This document shows positions 1 through 9,265 of a stretch of 64,000 nucleotides of DNA, piece by piece; position 1 is the first letter of the stretch; each line of letters begins with the position of its first letter. The DNA is from CAXBGS01 sp963975425. GTDB taxonomy: Bacteria; Planctomycetota; Planctomycetia; Pirellulales; Pirellulaceae. The notes under the pieces are model-generated. The model was not told the DNA's origin, ran no database searches, and saw only the letters and a program-made list of their open reading frames with translations. The stretch spans positions 29,837-93,836 of the forward strand of contig CAXBGS010000019.1 of assembly GCA_963975425.1 (NCBI GenBank). The letters run 5' to 3'. The position numbers and the translations under genes are program-made.

Positions 1-543
1 GGCAGTAAAGAAACCGAATGTGAAGTCGATTCCTGAATAATCGTTGTCGATCGTCTTGGGCAAGTGAACGACGGGAAAGCGTCTTGCGCCATCGGGCAGA
101 TTGTCCTGAAACATTTTTAACTTGTTGGCCGTCTTCAGCGTGTCGTCGCCGCCGATGGAGATCAGGGCGTCGATCTCGAGCGAACAAAGACCTTCGTAAA
201 CGCGTCGCAGTGGAGCAACCAGTTCGCTGTCACGCAGGTGTTCGGGCGAACTGACGTGTTTGCCAGGATTCGTCCGAGCGGTACCGATCATGATGCCGCG
301 GCTGCTGCGCGAATGTGTCAGCGAGTCGTGCGTGAACCGAATGTAGTCGGTTCCTTCTTGCAGCGGACCGGCTGCGGTGTATTCGGCCAACCGGCTGTAA
401 CCGTGTTTGATGCCGAAAACCTGCGCGCCCTCTTCCAGGAATGAAAAGGCGGCGGTCGAGATGACGGCGTTGGCCGCGGGTGCGGGTCCACCGGCAAAGA
501 GGACGGCTACTCGTTTGATGTCGAGATTGTGGTGTTCAGTCAT
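1..543 (-). CDS. pfp: 6-phosphofructokinase, PPi-dependent type (5' part; runs off window)
   Basis: The first 181 codons are present; the rest lies beyond base 1. The enzyme phosphorylates fructose 6-phosphate in glycolysis in the cytoplasm. The protein opens with MTEHHNLDIKRVAVLFAGGP, the usual nucleotide-binding strand of PFK. GGDD at residues 131-134 has Asp where ATP-dependent enzymes carry Gly, and PKTIDND at 162-168 has Lys where they carry Gly. In this family the Asp/Lys pair marks use of pyrophosphate, which makes the step reversible. The start is the ATG whose complement is at 541-543. Family assignment is firm; phosphoryl donor is inferred from the two residues. No operon partner is visible: the upstream gene ends about 170 bases away. 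Confidence 0.88.
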   Translation of the reverse strand, partial: MTEHHNLDIKRVAVLFAGGPAPAANAVISTAAFSFLEEGAQVFGIKHGYSRLAEYTAAGPLQEGTDYIRFTHDSLTHSRSSRGIMIGTARTNPGKHVSSPEHLRDSELVAPLRRVYEGLCSLEIDALISIGGDDTLKTANKLKMFQDNLPDGARRFPVVHLPKTIDNDYSGIDFTFGFFTA

Positions 544-714
544 ATCGTTGCAGGCCGGTTCAGAAGGGCAGGATCGGTTTCGTGAAAAAGAGGGCGATGT
601 CATCAAGCCGATAGTCACCGCGGCGAGCTAGATTCTAGAGAAGTCAGGCGTCTCGCCAAGGCGTCACGCAGTTGGCACTGAACCAAAACGCGTAGCAGCC
701 GGTGAGCAAGGCGG

Positions 715-1347
715 TTAGTTGGGTGCATCCCATTGCAATGCTTCGCCGATGGCCGTTTCGTACTCGGAATCGGTAAATTCGAGGATGTCACGCATTTTTG
801 CGAGAGTTTTCAGTTGTTCATCGTTCAGTTCACCACCCGCGCTGGCGGCCAAAAACATTGCCTGCAGCGCCGTCTTGCGTTGTGTTTGATTCCAACCGCG
901 AGAGATCGTTAGCACGTAGTTGCCGGCTTCGATCTGATTTTGAGTGGCGATACTGCAGATTTCGCCGATTTCATCCCGAGATACCGGTCGTTCGAGAAGT
1001 CGAGAGACAACGACCTCGAGTGCAGAAATCTCCGCTTCGGTGATGTGCCCATCGGCCAAGACCACCAGCACGGCGGACCGAATCGCTTCCAAACGAAACT
1101 GCTCATCCGCTGCTTGCTCGTGCTGCTTTTGGTCCATTTGCAAGACCGACGGATCCCAGGTCGATCGGCAATGGTCGCATTGGACGAACATCTCCGCGCC
1201 GCCGATGGGAATGACCGGAATGAAATACAACGTCAAAAAGGGACGACTCGATCGCATGCGATAGCTATGCAGACCGGCGCAAGTGGGGCAATAGAAATCG
1301 CCCGTTTCCCGCGTCCGCTTGATGTTCAACGTTCCGATCAAGATCAT
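715..1347 (-). CDS. Zinc-ribbon plus TerB-like helical domain protein
   Basis: A 210-residue soluble protein with no signal peptide. The N-terminal part has two CxxC knuckles (C20/C23 and C57/C60) separated by a hydrophobic stretch, consistent with a zinc ribbon. The C-terminal part (about 85-205) is helical and contains LADGHITEAE, the acidic turn typical of TerB/DjlA-type domains. Proteins of this build are frequent in planctomycetes and have no established function; a metal or stress role is only inferred from the TerB link. It stands alone between pfp and the flagellar block, transcribed away from the latter. Confidence 0.65.
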   Translation of the reverse strand: MILIGTLNIKRTRETGDFYCPTCAGLHSYRMRSSRPFLTLYFIPVIPIGGAEMFVQCDHCRSTWDPSVLQMDQKQHEQAADEQFRLEAIRSAVLVVLADGHITEAEISALEVVVSRLLERPVSRDEIGEICSIATQNQIEAGNYVLTISRGWNQTQRKTALQAMFLAASAGGELNDEQLKTLAKMRDILEFTDSEYETAIGEALQWDAPN

Positions 1348-1542
1348 CCTGGTTCCTATTGTCGTGTCGACACAATCGTCATGACCGTCACATTTTCGCT
1401 AGATGTTAGCGATGAGTCGACCCGTCGGTTGCGAAGATCAGATTCGATGGATGGCCGGGTCACCGAAGGCCGATGAGAAAAAGTGGGTCCTCGCTACCCG
1501 ATTTTTCCAGCGGGCCCCAATTACTCACAATCCGTTCCGGCC

Positions 1543-3498
1543 ATGCCACTTTTGCCAATTTCGACGGTTCGCACCAGCACGCCGCTGACTCAGCAGCGGT
1601 TGCTGTTTCAGTTGAACGCGGATCAACTCGCTTTGCAGCGACAATACGATCAACTTAGCAGTGGTCGTCGTCTGTTGCAGTTGGGGGATGATCCGGCTGC
1701 CGCGGCGCGGTCGATCAGTTTGCAGCGAGGCATCGACCGCAGCGAACAACTTTCACGAAACGCGAATTCGACCCAGGCGTTTTATAACTCGGCGGACGAT
1801 GCCCTTGGCCGTATCGATAACGCCCTGATCGAGGCCCGCGCCGCGTCGGTACAAAGTGCCCAAAACGTTTTATCCGAGGACGAGCGAGAGGCACTTGCCA
1901 TCACCGTTCGGCAAACAATCAATTCAGTATTTGCCGGAGCAAACTCGATCGCGCGTGACCATCAGCTGCTGGGTGGGATTCTGGAGCCGGAAAATGCGTT
2001 CGAGTTCGATGGTGAAGGGATCGTGTTTCGCGGCAGTGATGCGGTTGGTCAGACCAAAGTCGGCATCGGTCAACCCACACAAACCAGCGTTACGGCCGAA
2101 GAATCACTCGGTGCCTACGCAACATTCTTAGAAGGTGACTCGCTCAATGCGGCGCTGGACTTGAACACCCGATTGGTCGACATGCGGGGCGGACGCGGCG
2201 TCGAAGCAGGTGCAATTCGAATTTCAGGTGGAGGCGACTGGACCGAATTCGACTTGCGAAACGCATCCACCATTGGTGATGTCGTCGACATTATCGATGG
2301 AGCACAAATAGACGGTCGTGCGCTCAGCGTTTCGATTGGCACCGATTCTTTTCGAATCGAATATGCCGACGGATTGTCTGGAACACTCGCGGTTTCCGAT
2401 GGTTTGGGCAGCAAGATGGCCGAACAGCTTGCCGTCGACAATCCAGATGGCATCGACGCTCCGCCGCTAATCGGCGACCGCTTGTCACCACGGGTTACCG
2501 CAAACACAAAGATCAGCGACCTCAATGGCGGCCTCGGCATCGATTTGACCGGTGGCATTCGAATCGAGCAGTCCAACGAGACTTACGACATCGACTTCGG
2601 TGACGCGGAAACGGTTGGCGACATTCTGATTGGCATCAATCGCAGCAGCGCGGACGTGAAAGCCGAGCTGAATGAAGAAGAAGGCCGGATTCGGTTGCGA
2701 GCGTTGCGTAGCGGGGTTGATTATTCAGTCGGCGAGAACGGAGGCGTTGCAGCGGAATCGTTGGGGATTCGCTCGGCGACCGAGCAGACTCGCCTGGAAG
2801 ACCTCGGCCGGGGGCGGGGGCTGGTATTGAACAATGATCGGCCCGACCTCCTCATTGTTCGTCCTGACGGAGTCGAACTTGAGCTAGAACTCGGCGATGC
2901 GGCCACGATTGAGGACGTGATCACGCTTATTCGTGATCACCCGCTTAACCAAGACACTCGGCGTGTTTTGGTCGATTTGAACGACGTTGGCAACGGCTTG
3001 CAGTTAAAAGCGCCACCGGGTGCCGGAAGTTTAACGGTGCGTCAAATCGAATTAAGCGATGCGGGCATCCGTCTCGGGCTGATCCCACCGGGCACCAACG
3101 AGTCGACCGGTTCATTGATCGGCAGCGTCGACACCATCATCGGTCAAGACTATGACCCGCGCGATGCTGGCGGTGCCCTGGATTCGCTGTTGCGGCTCGA
3201 GCAAGCAATTCGTGACGGCGACATCCCGGAAATCGAACGCCTTCAACAGCGTGTTGATATCGATCTGGACCGTTCCAGTCGGACGCGTGGTCGGATCGGA
3301 ATCTGGAGCCAGACACTTCAGGGACTCGAAACCACCCTGCAATCAAACGCAACTGAACTGAAATCGCAACTGTCCGATGAAGTCGACGCGGATTTGGCGA
3401 CCGTTATCAGTGAGTTGAACGCACGGCAAGCCGCGCTTGAGGCATCGATGCGCTTCATCGGACAAGCAAGCCAGATAACCTTGCTGAACTATTTGTAG
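1543..3498 (+). CDS. flgL: FlgL-like flagellar hook-filament junction protein, enlarged
   Basis: The protein joins hook and filament and is exported by the flagellar type III system. The N-terminal helical region resembles flagellin D0/D1 (QLALQRQYDQLSSGRR, then repeated heptads), and the C-terminal helix ends in SMRFIGQASQITLLNYL, typical of FlgL. It has about 651 residues against roughly 300-400 for common FlgL. The extra length is in the centre, which holds about three related segments with a 'dlN.G.Gi...i.i...d' pattern (near residues 225, 325 and 425) resembling flagellin-IN repeats. The ATG at 1543 is preferred over one at 1483 because the flagellin-like homology begins just after it. 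It heads the flgL-fliW-csrA-flagellin block. Confidence 0.85.
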   Translation: MPLLPISTVRTSTPLTQQRLLFQLNADQLALQRQYDQLSSGRRLLQLGDDPAAAARSISLQRGIDRSEQLSRNANSTQAFYNSADDALGRIDNALIEARAASVQSAQNVLSEDEREALAITVRQTINSVFAGANSIARDHQLLGGILEPENAFEFDGEGIVFRGSDAVGQTKVGIGQPTQTSVTAEESLGAYATFLEGDSLNAALDLNTRLVDMRGGRGVEAGAIRISGGGDWTEFDLRNASTIGDVVDIIDGAQIDGRALSVSIGTDSFRIEYADGLSGTLAVSDGLGSKMAEQLAVDNPDGIDAPPLIGDRLSPRVTANTKISDLNGGLGIDLTGGIRIEQSNETYDIDFGDAETVGDILIGINRSSADVKAELNEEEGRIRLRALRSGVDYSVGENGGVAAESLGIRSATEQTRLEDLGRGRGLVLNNDRPDLLIVRPDGVELELELGDAATIEDVITLIRDHPLNQDTRRVLVDLNDVGNGLQLKAPPGAGSLTVRQIELSDAGIRLGLIPPGTNESTGSLIGSVDTIIGQDYDPRDAGGALDSLLRLEQAIRDGDIPEIERLQQRVDIDLDRSSRTRGRIGIWSQTLQGLETTLQSNATELKSQLSDEVDADLATVISELNARQAALEASMRFIGQASQITLLNYL

Positions 3499-3634
3499 CG
3501 ATTTTGTCGATTCTGATTCGGATGCCGTCGATAACGAATGATGAATGCTGACGCGCCGAACGATCTCTCGCGAGTTTCACGAGTGGTCCAACAGGTCAGC
3601 CGGCTGTGATGCTGTGCACGCATGTTGTGTGCCC

Positions 3635-4150
3635 ATGACGGCCGTTATCGATGGTAACGTTCCTGATCTTGATTGGACATCGCAAGCCATGCGGATTGAA
3701 ACACAACGCTTTGGTGCGTTACGGATGAAGGCTGATCAATTGTTCCTGTTTCCCCAGGGGCTTGTTGGCATGGAATCCTTGCGGAGTTGGGCCTTGTTGC
3801 CCGATCCGGATAATCCCGCGGTCGCATGGCTGCAATGTGCGACGCGAGGCGATCGGGCGCTGCCCGTGATCAGTCCGCGATGCTATTTCGATGAGTATCG
3901 TGTGCACATCACACGTCGCGAGCTGAATTCGTTGCATCTCAAGCCCGGCGCCGAGCTATACGTGCTGACGACGCTCAGCGGTCATGTCGGGAAATTGACC
4001 ACGAACCTGCGGTCTCCGATTCTGTTAAATCTGAATCGACGCCTGGGATGCCAGGTCATCACCGAAGACCAGCAGCCGATTCAAAAGCCGGTTCCCGTTT
4101 CGCCGCCGAACAATGCGTCGGTGATCGAAATTGCTCGCCGAGCCGCGTAG
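3635..4150 (+). CDS. fliW: Flagellar assembly factor FliW
   Basis: FliW binds CsrA and also newly made flagellin, so free flagellin releases FliW from or onto CsrA and tunes flagellin translation. The sequence has the family pattern: a start near RIETQRFGALRMKADQLFLF, then PQGLVGMESLRSWALL, YFDEYRVHI and the late segment LTTNLRSPILLNLNRRLGCQ. About 171 residues from the ATG at 3635; an ATG at 3689 would give a core-length protein of about 153 residues and is also possible. It lies 136 bases after flgL and about 390 before csrA, all on the same strand, which is the usual company for this gene. Confidence 0.88.
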   Translation: MTAVIDGNVPDLDWTSQAMRIETQRFGALRMKADQLFLFPQGLVGMESLRSWALLPDPDNPAVAWLQCATRGDRALPVISPRCYFDEYRVHITRRELNSLHLKPGAELYVLTTLSGHVGKLTTNLRSPILLNLNRRLGCQVITEDQQPIQKPVPVSPPNNASVIEIARRAA

Positions 4151-4543
4151 TGGCGCCGATAACGGTTGCGCGGATTGAATCAATGCTCTGCGGCCGCTTG
4201 CTGTTTCCGTCACCAAAAAACGTTTCCATGCCTTGCATGCGCACGCGGCGGATTCATGGCAGTGAAGTTATCGTGACGTGTTTTTGAAGCCGTCGTGACC
4301 CGGTCGTGCCGATCATAACCATTCGTTTGTCCATGGTTTCGGCGTCGAATCGGCACGATCGATACGGACCCACCCTGGCAAGCTCTAAGTCATCTACGAC
4401 ACATTTCCATCCGATCATTACCGTGTCGAGGGGAGTGTCGCTGATACTCCCTCCGCATGTAACCTTCATCGGATCGGGCGGTATCCAGAACGGACCGGGC
4501 GAGCCACTTTTTCAGTACCTCTTAGAGAAACCATGAGGACACA

Positions 4544-4771
4544 ATGCTCGTCCTTTCCCGACACCGAGACGAAAGCATCATGATCGGCGACGATGTCGTG
4601 GTGACCATTGTGGATATTCGAGGTGACAAGGTTCGTCTCGGAATCGAGGCGCCACAGTCGATTCCGGTCCATCGTCAAGAAGTCTACGAAGCGATCCAGC
4701 GTGAGAACCGTCGCGCTAGCCAGACGGGCGCCAGTGCGACCAAAGACGTCCGAACCGAAAAACCGGAATAA
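4544..4771 (+). CDS. csrA: Translational regulator CsrA
   Basis: A 75-residue RNA-binding dimer that blocks or stabilises mRNAs at GGA motifs. It begins MLVLSRHRDESIMIGDDVVV, the classic CsrA strand, followed by RGDKVRLGIEAP and IPVHRQEVYEAI; the RNA-contacting R in VHRQE is retained. The tail after residue 60 is polar and probably disordered. A clear GAGGA Shine-Dalgarno lies about 7 bases before the ATG. Placed between fliW and flagellin, it very likely represses flagellin translation under FliW control, as established for Bacillus-type systems. Identification is essentially certain. Confidence 0.95.
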   Translation: MLVLSRHRDESIMIGDDVVVTIVDIRGDKVRLGIEAPQSIPVHRQEVYEAIQRENRRASQTGASATKDVRTEKPE

Positions 4772-5903
4772 GAGAGATGGCCGACATCGCGTCGGCCGCT
4801 CTGGATCGAATCAGACTGGTCTGTCCGACCGGTAGCATCAGGTCTGCCTGATCCGATCCATTAGGCGGTTGCCGTCACCATGGCCCGGACAGACTCGTCC
4901 GATTGGCTCCGGTGGATTGGCTCCTGCCCCGACGAATAATATTCGGTTGGTACGGTGATCAGGTCGCCGACGCCCGTTCCAATCGAACCTCTCGTCTGCA
5001 CTAGCAAGCCGGGCGTTACTGCTCCACGATCGAATCAACCCTTGCGTGGTTTTTGTTCGCACGAGATTGCTCGGACTCGCTTCGGCGTCAGCCACCGAGT
5101 CGCGATCGGTGTGCTACCTTTGCCATCGGTGTGCGGTGCTCGAAGGATTGTTCCTGGCCATTGAGAGGTCGCTTGTTCGCCGAGAGATGCGTCCGTATCA
5201 AGGGTGTGCGGGTATCGCGTGCCGCGCAGATGACACACTTCTTCTTGCACCCGAGGCACAGCCGGCTTTTGGCGCCGTTCATTTGAGCGCACAACGGCTT
5301 CTGGACGACTCGGCGAAGCGGTGGGCGACTTTGAGCGTCAAAATTGTTTTGACAAGCTCACAAATATCTTCCGGATCCCAATCGCTTTTCGGGCTATGCT
5401 CAAATATCAGCGGTGTGCGTTCTTGCGCGCAGGATCGGTTTCGGACGCATATCACGGAGAAAACATTGTCTGCTTGTTTTCACTCATTCAATCCCACGTG
5501 CGTCTGAACCAAAAGACGCTCTGGAACGCTCAGCTTGAGCAATCTCTGGTGTGGATGTGTTTAGCGTTGCTGCGCTGAAAATGCGCGTCGCGCGCCCAGG
5601 GACGACAACATCCGTTGGGTTTGCACATCAATCGGGTAGAACCTGATCCGGGTTTGGTACGAGTTGTTCGGATTTGTCGGGTTGCACTGTGTTCAAAGTG
5701 TGATTCCGTTTCTTTTCATCGCGTGATTTCTATCACGTGTCTGAGCAGTGACCAAGTGTTATCGCAGACGAGACCTTCAGTTTCACAGCGAGTAATCGAC
5801 GGTCGATTGCACGCGAATCTGGGTTAACGCTCGTCTGCCGGTCCAATGCGGCCGGATCAAAACTTCTCATTCCCGATTCGCCGCAAACAAGGGGTTCCCT
5901 TCC
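4772..5903. other. Long spacer between csrA and flagellin (leader/promoter region)
   Basis: About 1.13 kb without a convincing gene. Frames here have poor codon quality; one minus-strand frame at 5088-5276 has a CxxC..CxxC pattern but no family resemblance. A weak hairpin (ATCAGG/CCTGAT, 4837-4852) follows csrA. I did not find a credible sigma-28 or sigma-54 promoter, though a flagellin promoter must lie here. The last 15 bases before the ATG hold the structured ribosome-binding site described separately. Confidence 0.5.
5889..5901 (+). promoter_or_regulatory. Flagellin Shine-Dalgarno inside a small hairpin; possible CsrA site
   Basis: AAGGG (5889-5893) pairs with CCCTT (5897-5901) across a three-base loop, directly before the flagellin ATG at 5904. 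The purine run is the ribosome-binding site, so the hairpin could hide it. The preceding ACA makes ACAAGGGG, close to the core of the CsrA consensus (ACARGGA) but without the exact GGA. A further GGA occurs at 5854-5856. With csrA and fliW next door, this is a reasonable candidate operator, but it is inferred. Confidence 0.4.
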
Positions 5904-7964
5904 ATGACCAGAATCAACACAAATGTTTCATCGTTGGTAGCTCAGAACCGACTTCAGTCGAGCAACAACGATCTTCAAACCGCACTGACCCGACTGAGCA
6001 CCGGTCTTCGCATTAACAGCGGAGCCGATGATCCGGCCGGTTTGATCGCCAGCGAGGCACTTCGCAGCGAGATCACCAGCTTGAACTCGTCGATCAGCAA
6101 TACACGTCGTGCTAGCCAAATTGTTAGCACCGCCGACAGTGCACTGGGACAAGTTAGCAGCCTGCTCAACGACGTCCGAGGCTTGGTCGTCGAAGCAGCC
6201 AACTCGGGTGCACTTAGTGATGAAGAAATCGCGGCTAACCAGCTGCAAATCGATTCGTCGCTTGAAGCGATCAATCGAATCGCACAAACGACAACGTTCC
6301 AAGGCAAGAAATTGCTGGACGGATCTCTTGATTTCGAAAGTACGATCGGCAGCGTTGCAAGCGTCACCGACAGCAACATCGATCAAGCCAACCTGGGCGC
6401 AACCGGCCAAGTTGACGTCGAAGTCGTCATCAGCAGTGCAGCTGAGCAAGCCGAAATCACCGCGAGTACGTCTGGATTCTCTGCAGCTGCCGCTGCATCG
6501 GCCAGCACGTTTGAAGGTACCTTCACCGAGGTCACGATCAACGGCGAAGACTTCGTCATTCAAGGTCCGACGACGCTTACCGACATTGCTTTCACCGATA
6601 GTGGCAGTGGCGACGATGTTGCGACCGCGACTCTGAACGCCGGTGGCGATACGCTGACGATCGACAGTGACTTCGGTTCCGCTGCCAACAACGCAGAAAT
6701 CCTTGCCGCATTGAACGGTGTCGACGGCGTCAGCGCCTCGATCCTCTCTGGCGGAACGGAAGCTGCCGCCGCCGCACCTGCGGCTGTGACGGGCATCACG
6801 TCCGAGCAAGCTTTGACCGTCACGGCAAACAACACCGGATCGGATTACAACAATGTCGCGATTAACTTCGTCGACCTTGCTGACGACTCGGTCGCGACGG
6901 CTGCCGCCGTTACCGCTGAGTACGATGCGGAGCAAAAGTCGTTGACGGTGACTTACAACTCGGCCGCCACGACGACCGCCAACACTTACGACGATATCGC
7001 AACTGCGATCGACGCGGTTGATGACGACAACGGTGATCCGCTGTTCACAACGACCGTCGCAGCCGACCTTGCGGACGCGAATTTCGCAGCATCCCAGGAT
7101 TCGATTGACACCGGATCGACCGGTGGTGAAGTGCTGAATGCGGACTTGGTTTTCCAATTGAATGGTTCCAAGGGAGCGGAAACGTTCAACTTTGGTGCCG
7201 GCACATCCGCCGATCAAATCTCCGCTGCATTGAACCTGGTTTCCGATAGCACCGGCGTCGCCGCCACGGTTTCCGCAGGTGCTTTGGCCCTGACGTCGAC
7301 TGATTTCGGCAGTTCATCGAAGGTCAATGTTGAAGTCATCAGCGAAGGTACCGGCGGAACATTCGAAGGTGCTTTGGATAGCACCAGCGATTCGGGTTCC
7401 GATATCGTGGCTACCGTCAACGGTATCGAAGCCAACGGAACCGGCAACGCGTTGTCGATCAATACGAGTGCGTTGGACCTGAGCCTGACGGTTTCGGAAG
7501 GCAGCAGCACCAACTTCTCGTTCTCGATCACCGGTGGCGGAGCGAAGTTCCAGCTTGGTCCCGACGTGACCAGCAACCAGCAAGCACGCCTTGGCATCGG
7601 CAGCGTCAGCACCGGTCAACTGGGCGGATCGGCTGGTCGGTTGTATGAACTGGGCAGCGGACAAGCCAAGAGCCTGATCAACGACGTCAGCGGAGCCGCT
7701 GAGATCATCGATCAAGTGATCGGCAAAGTCACAGCTGCTCGTGGACGATTGGGTGCATTCCAATCAACGACGTTGGAAAGCAACCTGGTCAGCTTGAACG
7801 AGACGAAAGCCAACCTGCAAGAAGCAGAGAGCTCGATTCGCGATGCCGACTTTGCACAAGAGTCCGCTAACCTGACGCGTGCTCAAATTCTGGTTCAATC
7901 TGGCACGAACGTGCTATCGCTTGCCAATCAGAATCCTCAAAACGTTCTCGCTCTGTTGCGTTAA
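5904..7964 (+). CDS. fliC: Flagellin, large variant
   Basis: The filament subunit, exported through the flagellar channel. The conserved D0/D1 N terminus (MTRINTNVSSLVAQNRLQSS, TRLSTGLRINSGADDPAGL) and C terminus (SIRDADFAQESANLTRAQIL, ending NPQNVLALLR) are intact. Between them, residues about 170-560 form a surface domain very rich in Ala, Ser, Thr, Asp and Gly and poor in Lys and aromatics, with repeated flagellin-IN-like stretches. At 686 residues it is about 200-400 residues longer than minimal flagellins. It ends 36 bases before a perfect hairpin. The structured ribosome-binding site and nearby fliW/csrA suggest post-transcriptional control. Confidence 0.95.
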   Translation: MTRINTNVSSLVAQNRLQSSNNDLQTALTRLSTGLRINSGADDPAGLIASEALRSEITSLNSSISNTRRASQIVSTADSALGQVSSLLNDVRGLVVEAANSGALSDEEIAANQLQIDSSLEAINRIAQTTTFQGKKLLDGSLDFESTIGSVASVTDSNIDQANLGATGQVDVEVVISSAAEQAEITASTSGFSAAAAASASTFEGTFTEVTINGEDFVIQGPTTLTDIAFTDSGSGDDVATATLNAGGDTLTIDSDFGSAANNAEILAALNGVDGVSASILSGGTEAAAAAPAAVTGITSEQALTVTANNTGSDYNNVAINFVDLADDSVATAAAVTAEYDAEQKSLTVTYNSAATTTANTYDDIATAIDAVDDDNGDPLFTTTVAADLADANFAASQDSIDTGSTGGEVLNADLVFQLNGSKGAETFNFGAGTSADQISAALNLVSDSTGVAATVSAGALALTSTDFGSSSKVNVEVISEGTGGTFEGALDSTSDSGSDIVATVNGIEANGTGNALSINTSALDLSLTVSEGSSTNFSFSITGGGAKFQLGPDVTSNQQARLGIGSVSTGQLGGSAGRLYELGSGQAKSLINDVSGAAEIIDQVIGKVTAARGRLGAFQSTTLESNLVSLNETKANLQEAESSIRDADFAQESANLTRAQILVQSGTNVLSLANQNPQNVLALLR

Positions 7965-8000
7965 GCGACTGAGTCTAGACGATGATTGATAGTTGATAGT

Positions 8001-8036
8001 CAACCAGCCGGTGAGGGAAACCTTGCCGGCTGGTTG
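8001..8036 (+). terminator. Hairpin after flagellin
   Basis: A perfect 11-bp stem (CAACCAGCCGG at 8001-8011 pairing with CCGGCTGGTTG at 8026-8036) and a 14-base loop, 36 bases after the flagellin stop. The following GCGTTTG is only weakly T-rich, so it may act as a transcript-stabilising end as much as an intrinsic terminator. Confidence 0.6.
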
Positions 8037-8161
8037 GCGTTTGTACCAAGCACGGTTCAATGTCTTGCTTGATGGCTGTAACAGCACGGCTGTAACAAGC
8101 AATCTTGATCACCGGCTTGATCACCGGGACAACGGCCGCGGTGACAAAGCCTTAGGACATG

Positions 8162-9265
8162 CTAAACATCGATGCGACGTCCGTGCATCGAACTGTCATA
8201 GGCGGCGGCCAATAAACGCGATGCATGATAAGCGTCATCAAGATCGCTTAGGTTGCGAACAAGACTAGTGATCGCCCGATGGAAGTGCTGTAGCAGACGT
8301 TCGCCGACGGGCAATTCCGTTTCCAATGATTCCAGATGGCGTCCGGCATCGTCGAACCACACCAAGTTCGATGGCAAGTCAATGAACGCCACGCCTCGTT
8401 CGCAGCAAATCTGCATCGCAGCGGGCGGTCGAAAGGCGACCGCTTCTTTCCAATGGCTGCTGATGTATCGACCGCAACTCAATTGCACCGTGACCGGATC
8501 ACCGACCGATGATTCCGCTGGCGCTGATTCGCTTGGTGTCGCTGGGGTGCCGGGAAACTGCAAACTGATTGATCGATAATCCGTATCGGCTTTCGTTTCC
8601 GATCCTGGTCGTGAGCAGACGTGACCGGTTGAGTTGACGGTGTGTGGGTCGCGGCCGACGACGTACCGACACCAATCGATCAACTCAATCAATTCTCGGT
8701 CCATCGGATCACAGCCGCGCGAGCCAGCATTGGCACACGCGTCGTTTTGCAGACGCGTGTGACAAAAGATCAGCTTGGGGCTGCCAAGCCTCGTTGCGAT
8801 CAATTCCTTCAGCCTTAACGTGGCGGGCGCAAAGCGGCGCGGAAATTCCATCATGAAAGCGACCCCGCTTTCATCGACTGCACTGCGCACTTTTTCATCG
8901 CGGACTGAGTCAAAGTCGACGTTGCCGGCACAGTAAACCGCTTTGCCGGCTTCGCACGCCGCCAACAAGGGCAGCCAGCCGTGCCAAGAATGCTTCAGCA
9001 CCATCACGGCGTCGATGTCATTTCGGTTGACCAGAGCGCGGTAACCGTCGACCGGATCGGCTTGAAACTCGCTGGCACAATTCTCCGCCAGTTTCGGCAC
9101 ATCGGCAAAAACGGCGCGAACATCAAAGCGATCGGCCAGCATCCGCAGCGCGGGCCGATGCCTGGTTTGCCAAGCGTCGCCGAGTCCGATTAGACCGATG
9201 CGGATTTTCAACGAATTCGACCTATCTCGCCGTTTTGCTTGCTTGAAGATTCCAATTTTGCTCAT
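8162..9265 (-). CDS. Gfo/Idh/MocA-family NAD(P)-dependent oxidoreductase
   Basis: A 367-residue cytoplasmic dehydrogenase of the family acting on sugars and inositols. The N-terminal Rossmann fold shows RIGLIGLGDAWQTRHRPAL (about 22-40), then the family's usual strand pattern (DIDAVMVLKHSWHGWLPLL; AGKAVYCAGNVDFDSV). The common catalytic EKP motif is not preserved at the expected place (AGN follows the AVYC strand), so the catalytic role and substrate are uncertain. The alpha/beta C-terminal half is divergent. It faces flagellin tail-to-tail and is monocistronic. The upstream neighbour is divergent, about 520 bases away. Confidence 0.75.
   Translation of the reverse strand: MSKIGIFKQAKRRDRSNSLKIRIGLIGLGDAWQTRHRPALRMLADRFDVRAVFADVPKLAENCASEFQADPVDGYRALVNRNDIDAVMVLKHSWHGWLPLLAACEAGKAVYCAGNVDFDSVRDEKVRSAVDESGVAFMMEFPRRFAPATLRLKELIATRLGSPKLIFCHTRLQNDACANAGSRGCDPMDRELIELIDWCRYVVGRDPHTVNSTGHVCSRPGSETKADTDYRSISLQFPGTPATPSESAPAESSVGDPVTVQLSCGRYISSHWKEAVAFRPPAAMQICCERGVAFIDLPSNLVWFDDAGRHLESLETELPVGERLLQHFHRAITSLVRNLSDLDDAYHASRLLAAAYDSSMHGRRIDV

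Noticed and set aside
5088..5276. Minus-strand ORF with CxxC..CxxC in the csrA-flagellin spacer
   Set aside because: Only the Cys spacing looks zinc-like; composition and lack of a ribosome site do not support a gene.
5928..7217. Long minus-strand ORF (429 codons) opposite flagellin
   Set aside because: It is the mirror of the flagellin frame; flagellin is certain, and the antisense product has no family pattern and an odd Arg/Val/Cys-rich composition.
8104..8127. Two adjacent CTTGATCACCGG units
   Set aside because: Only two 12-bp copies with no partner site; too little for a regulatory claim.
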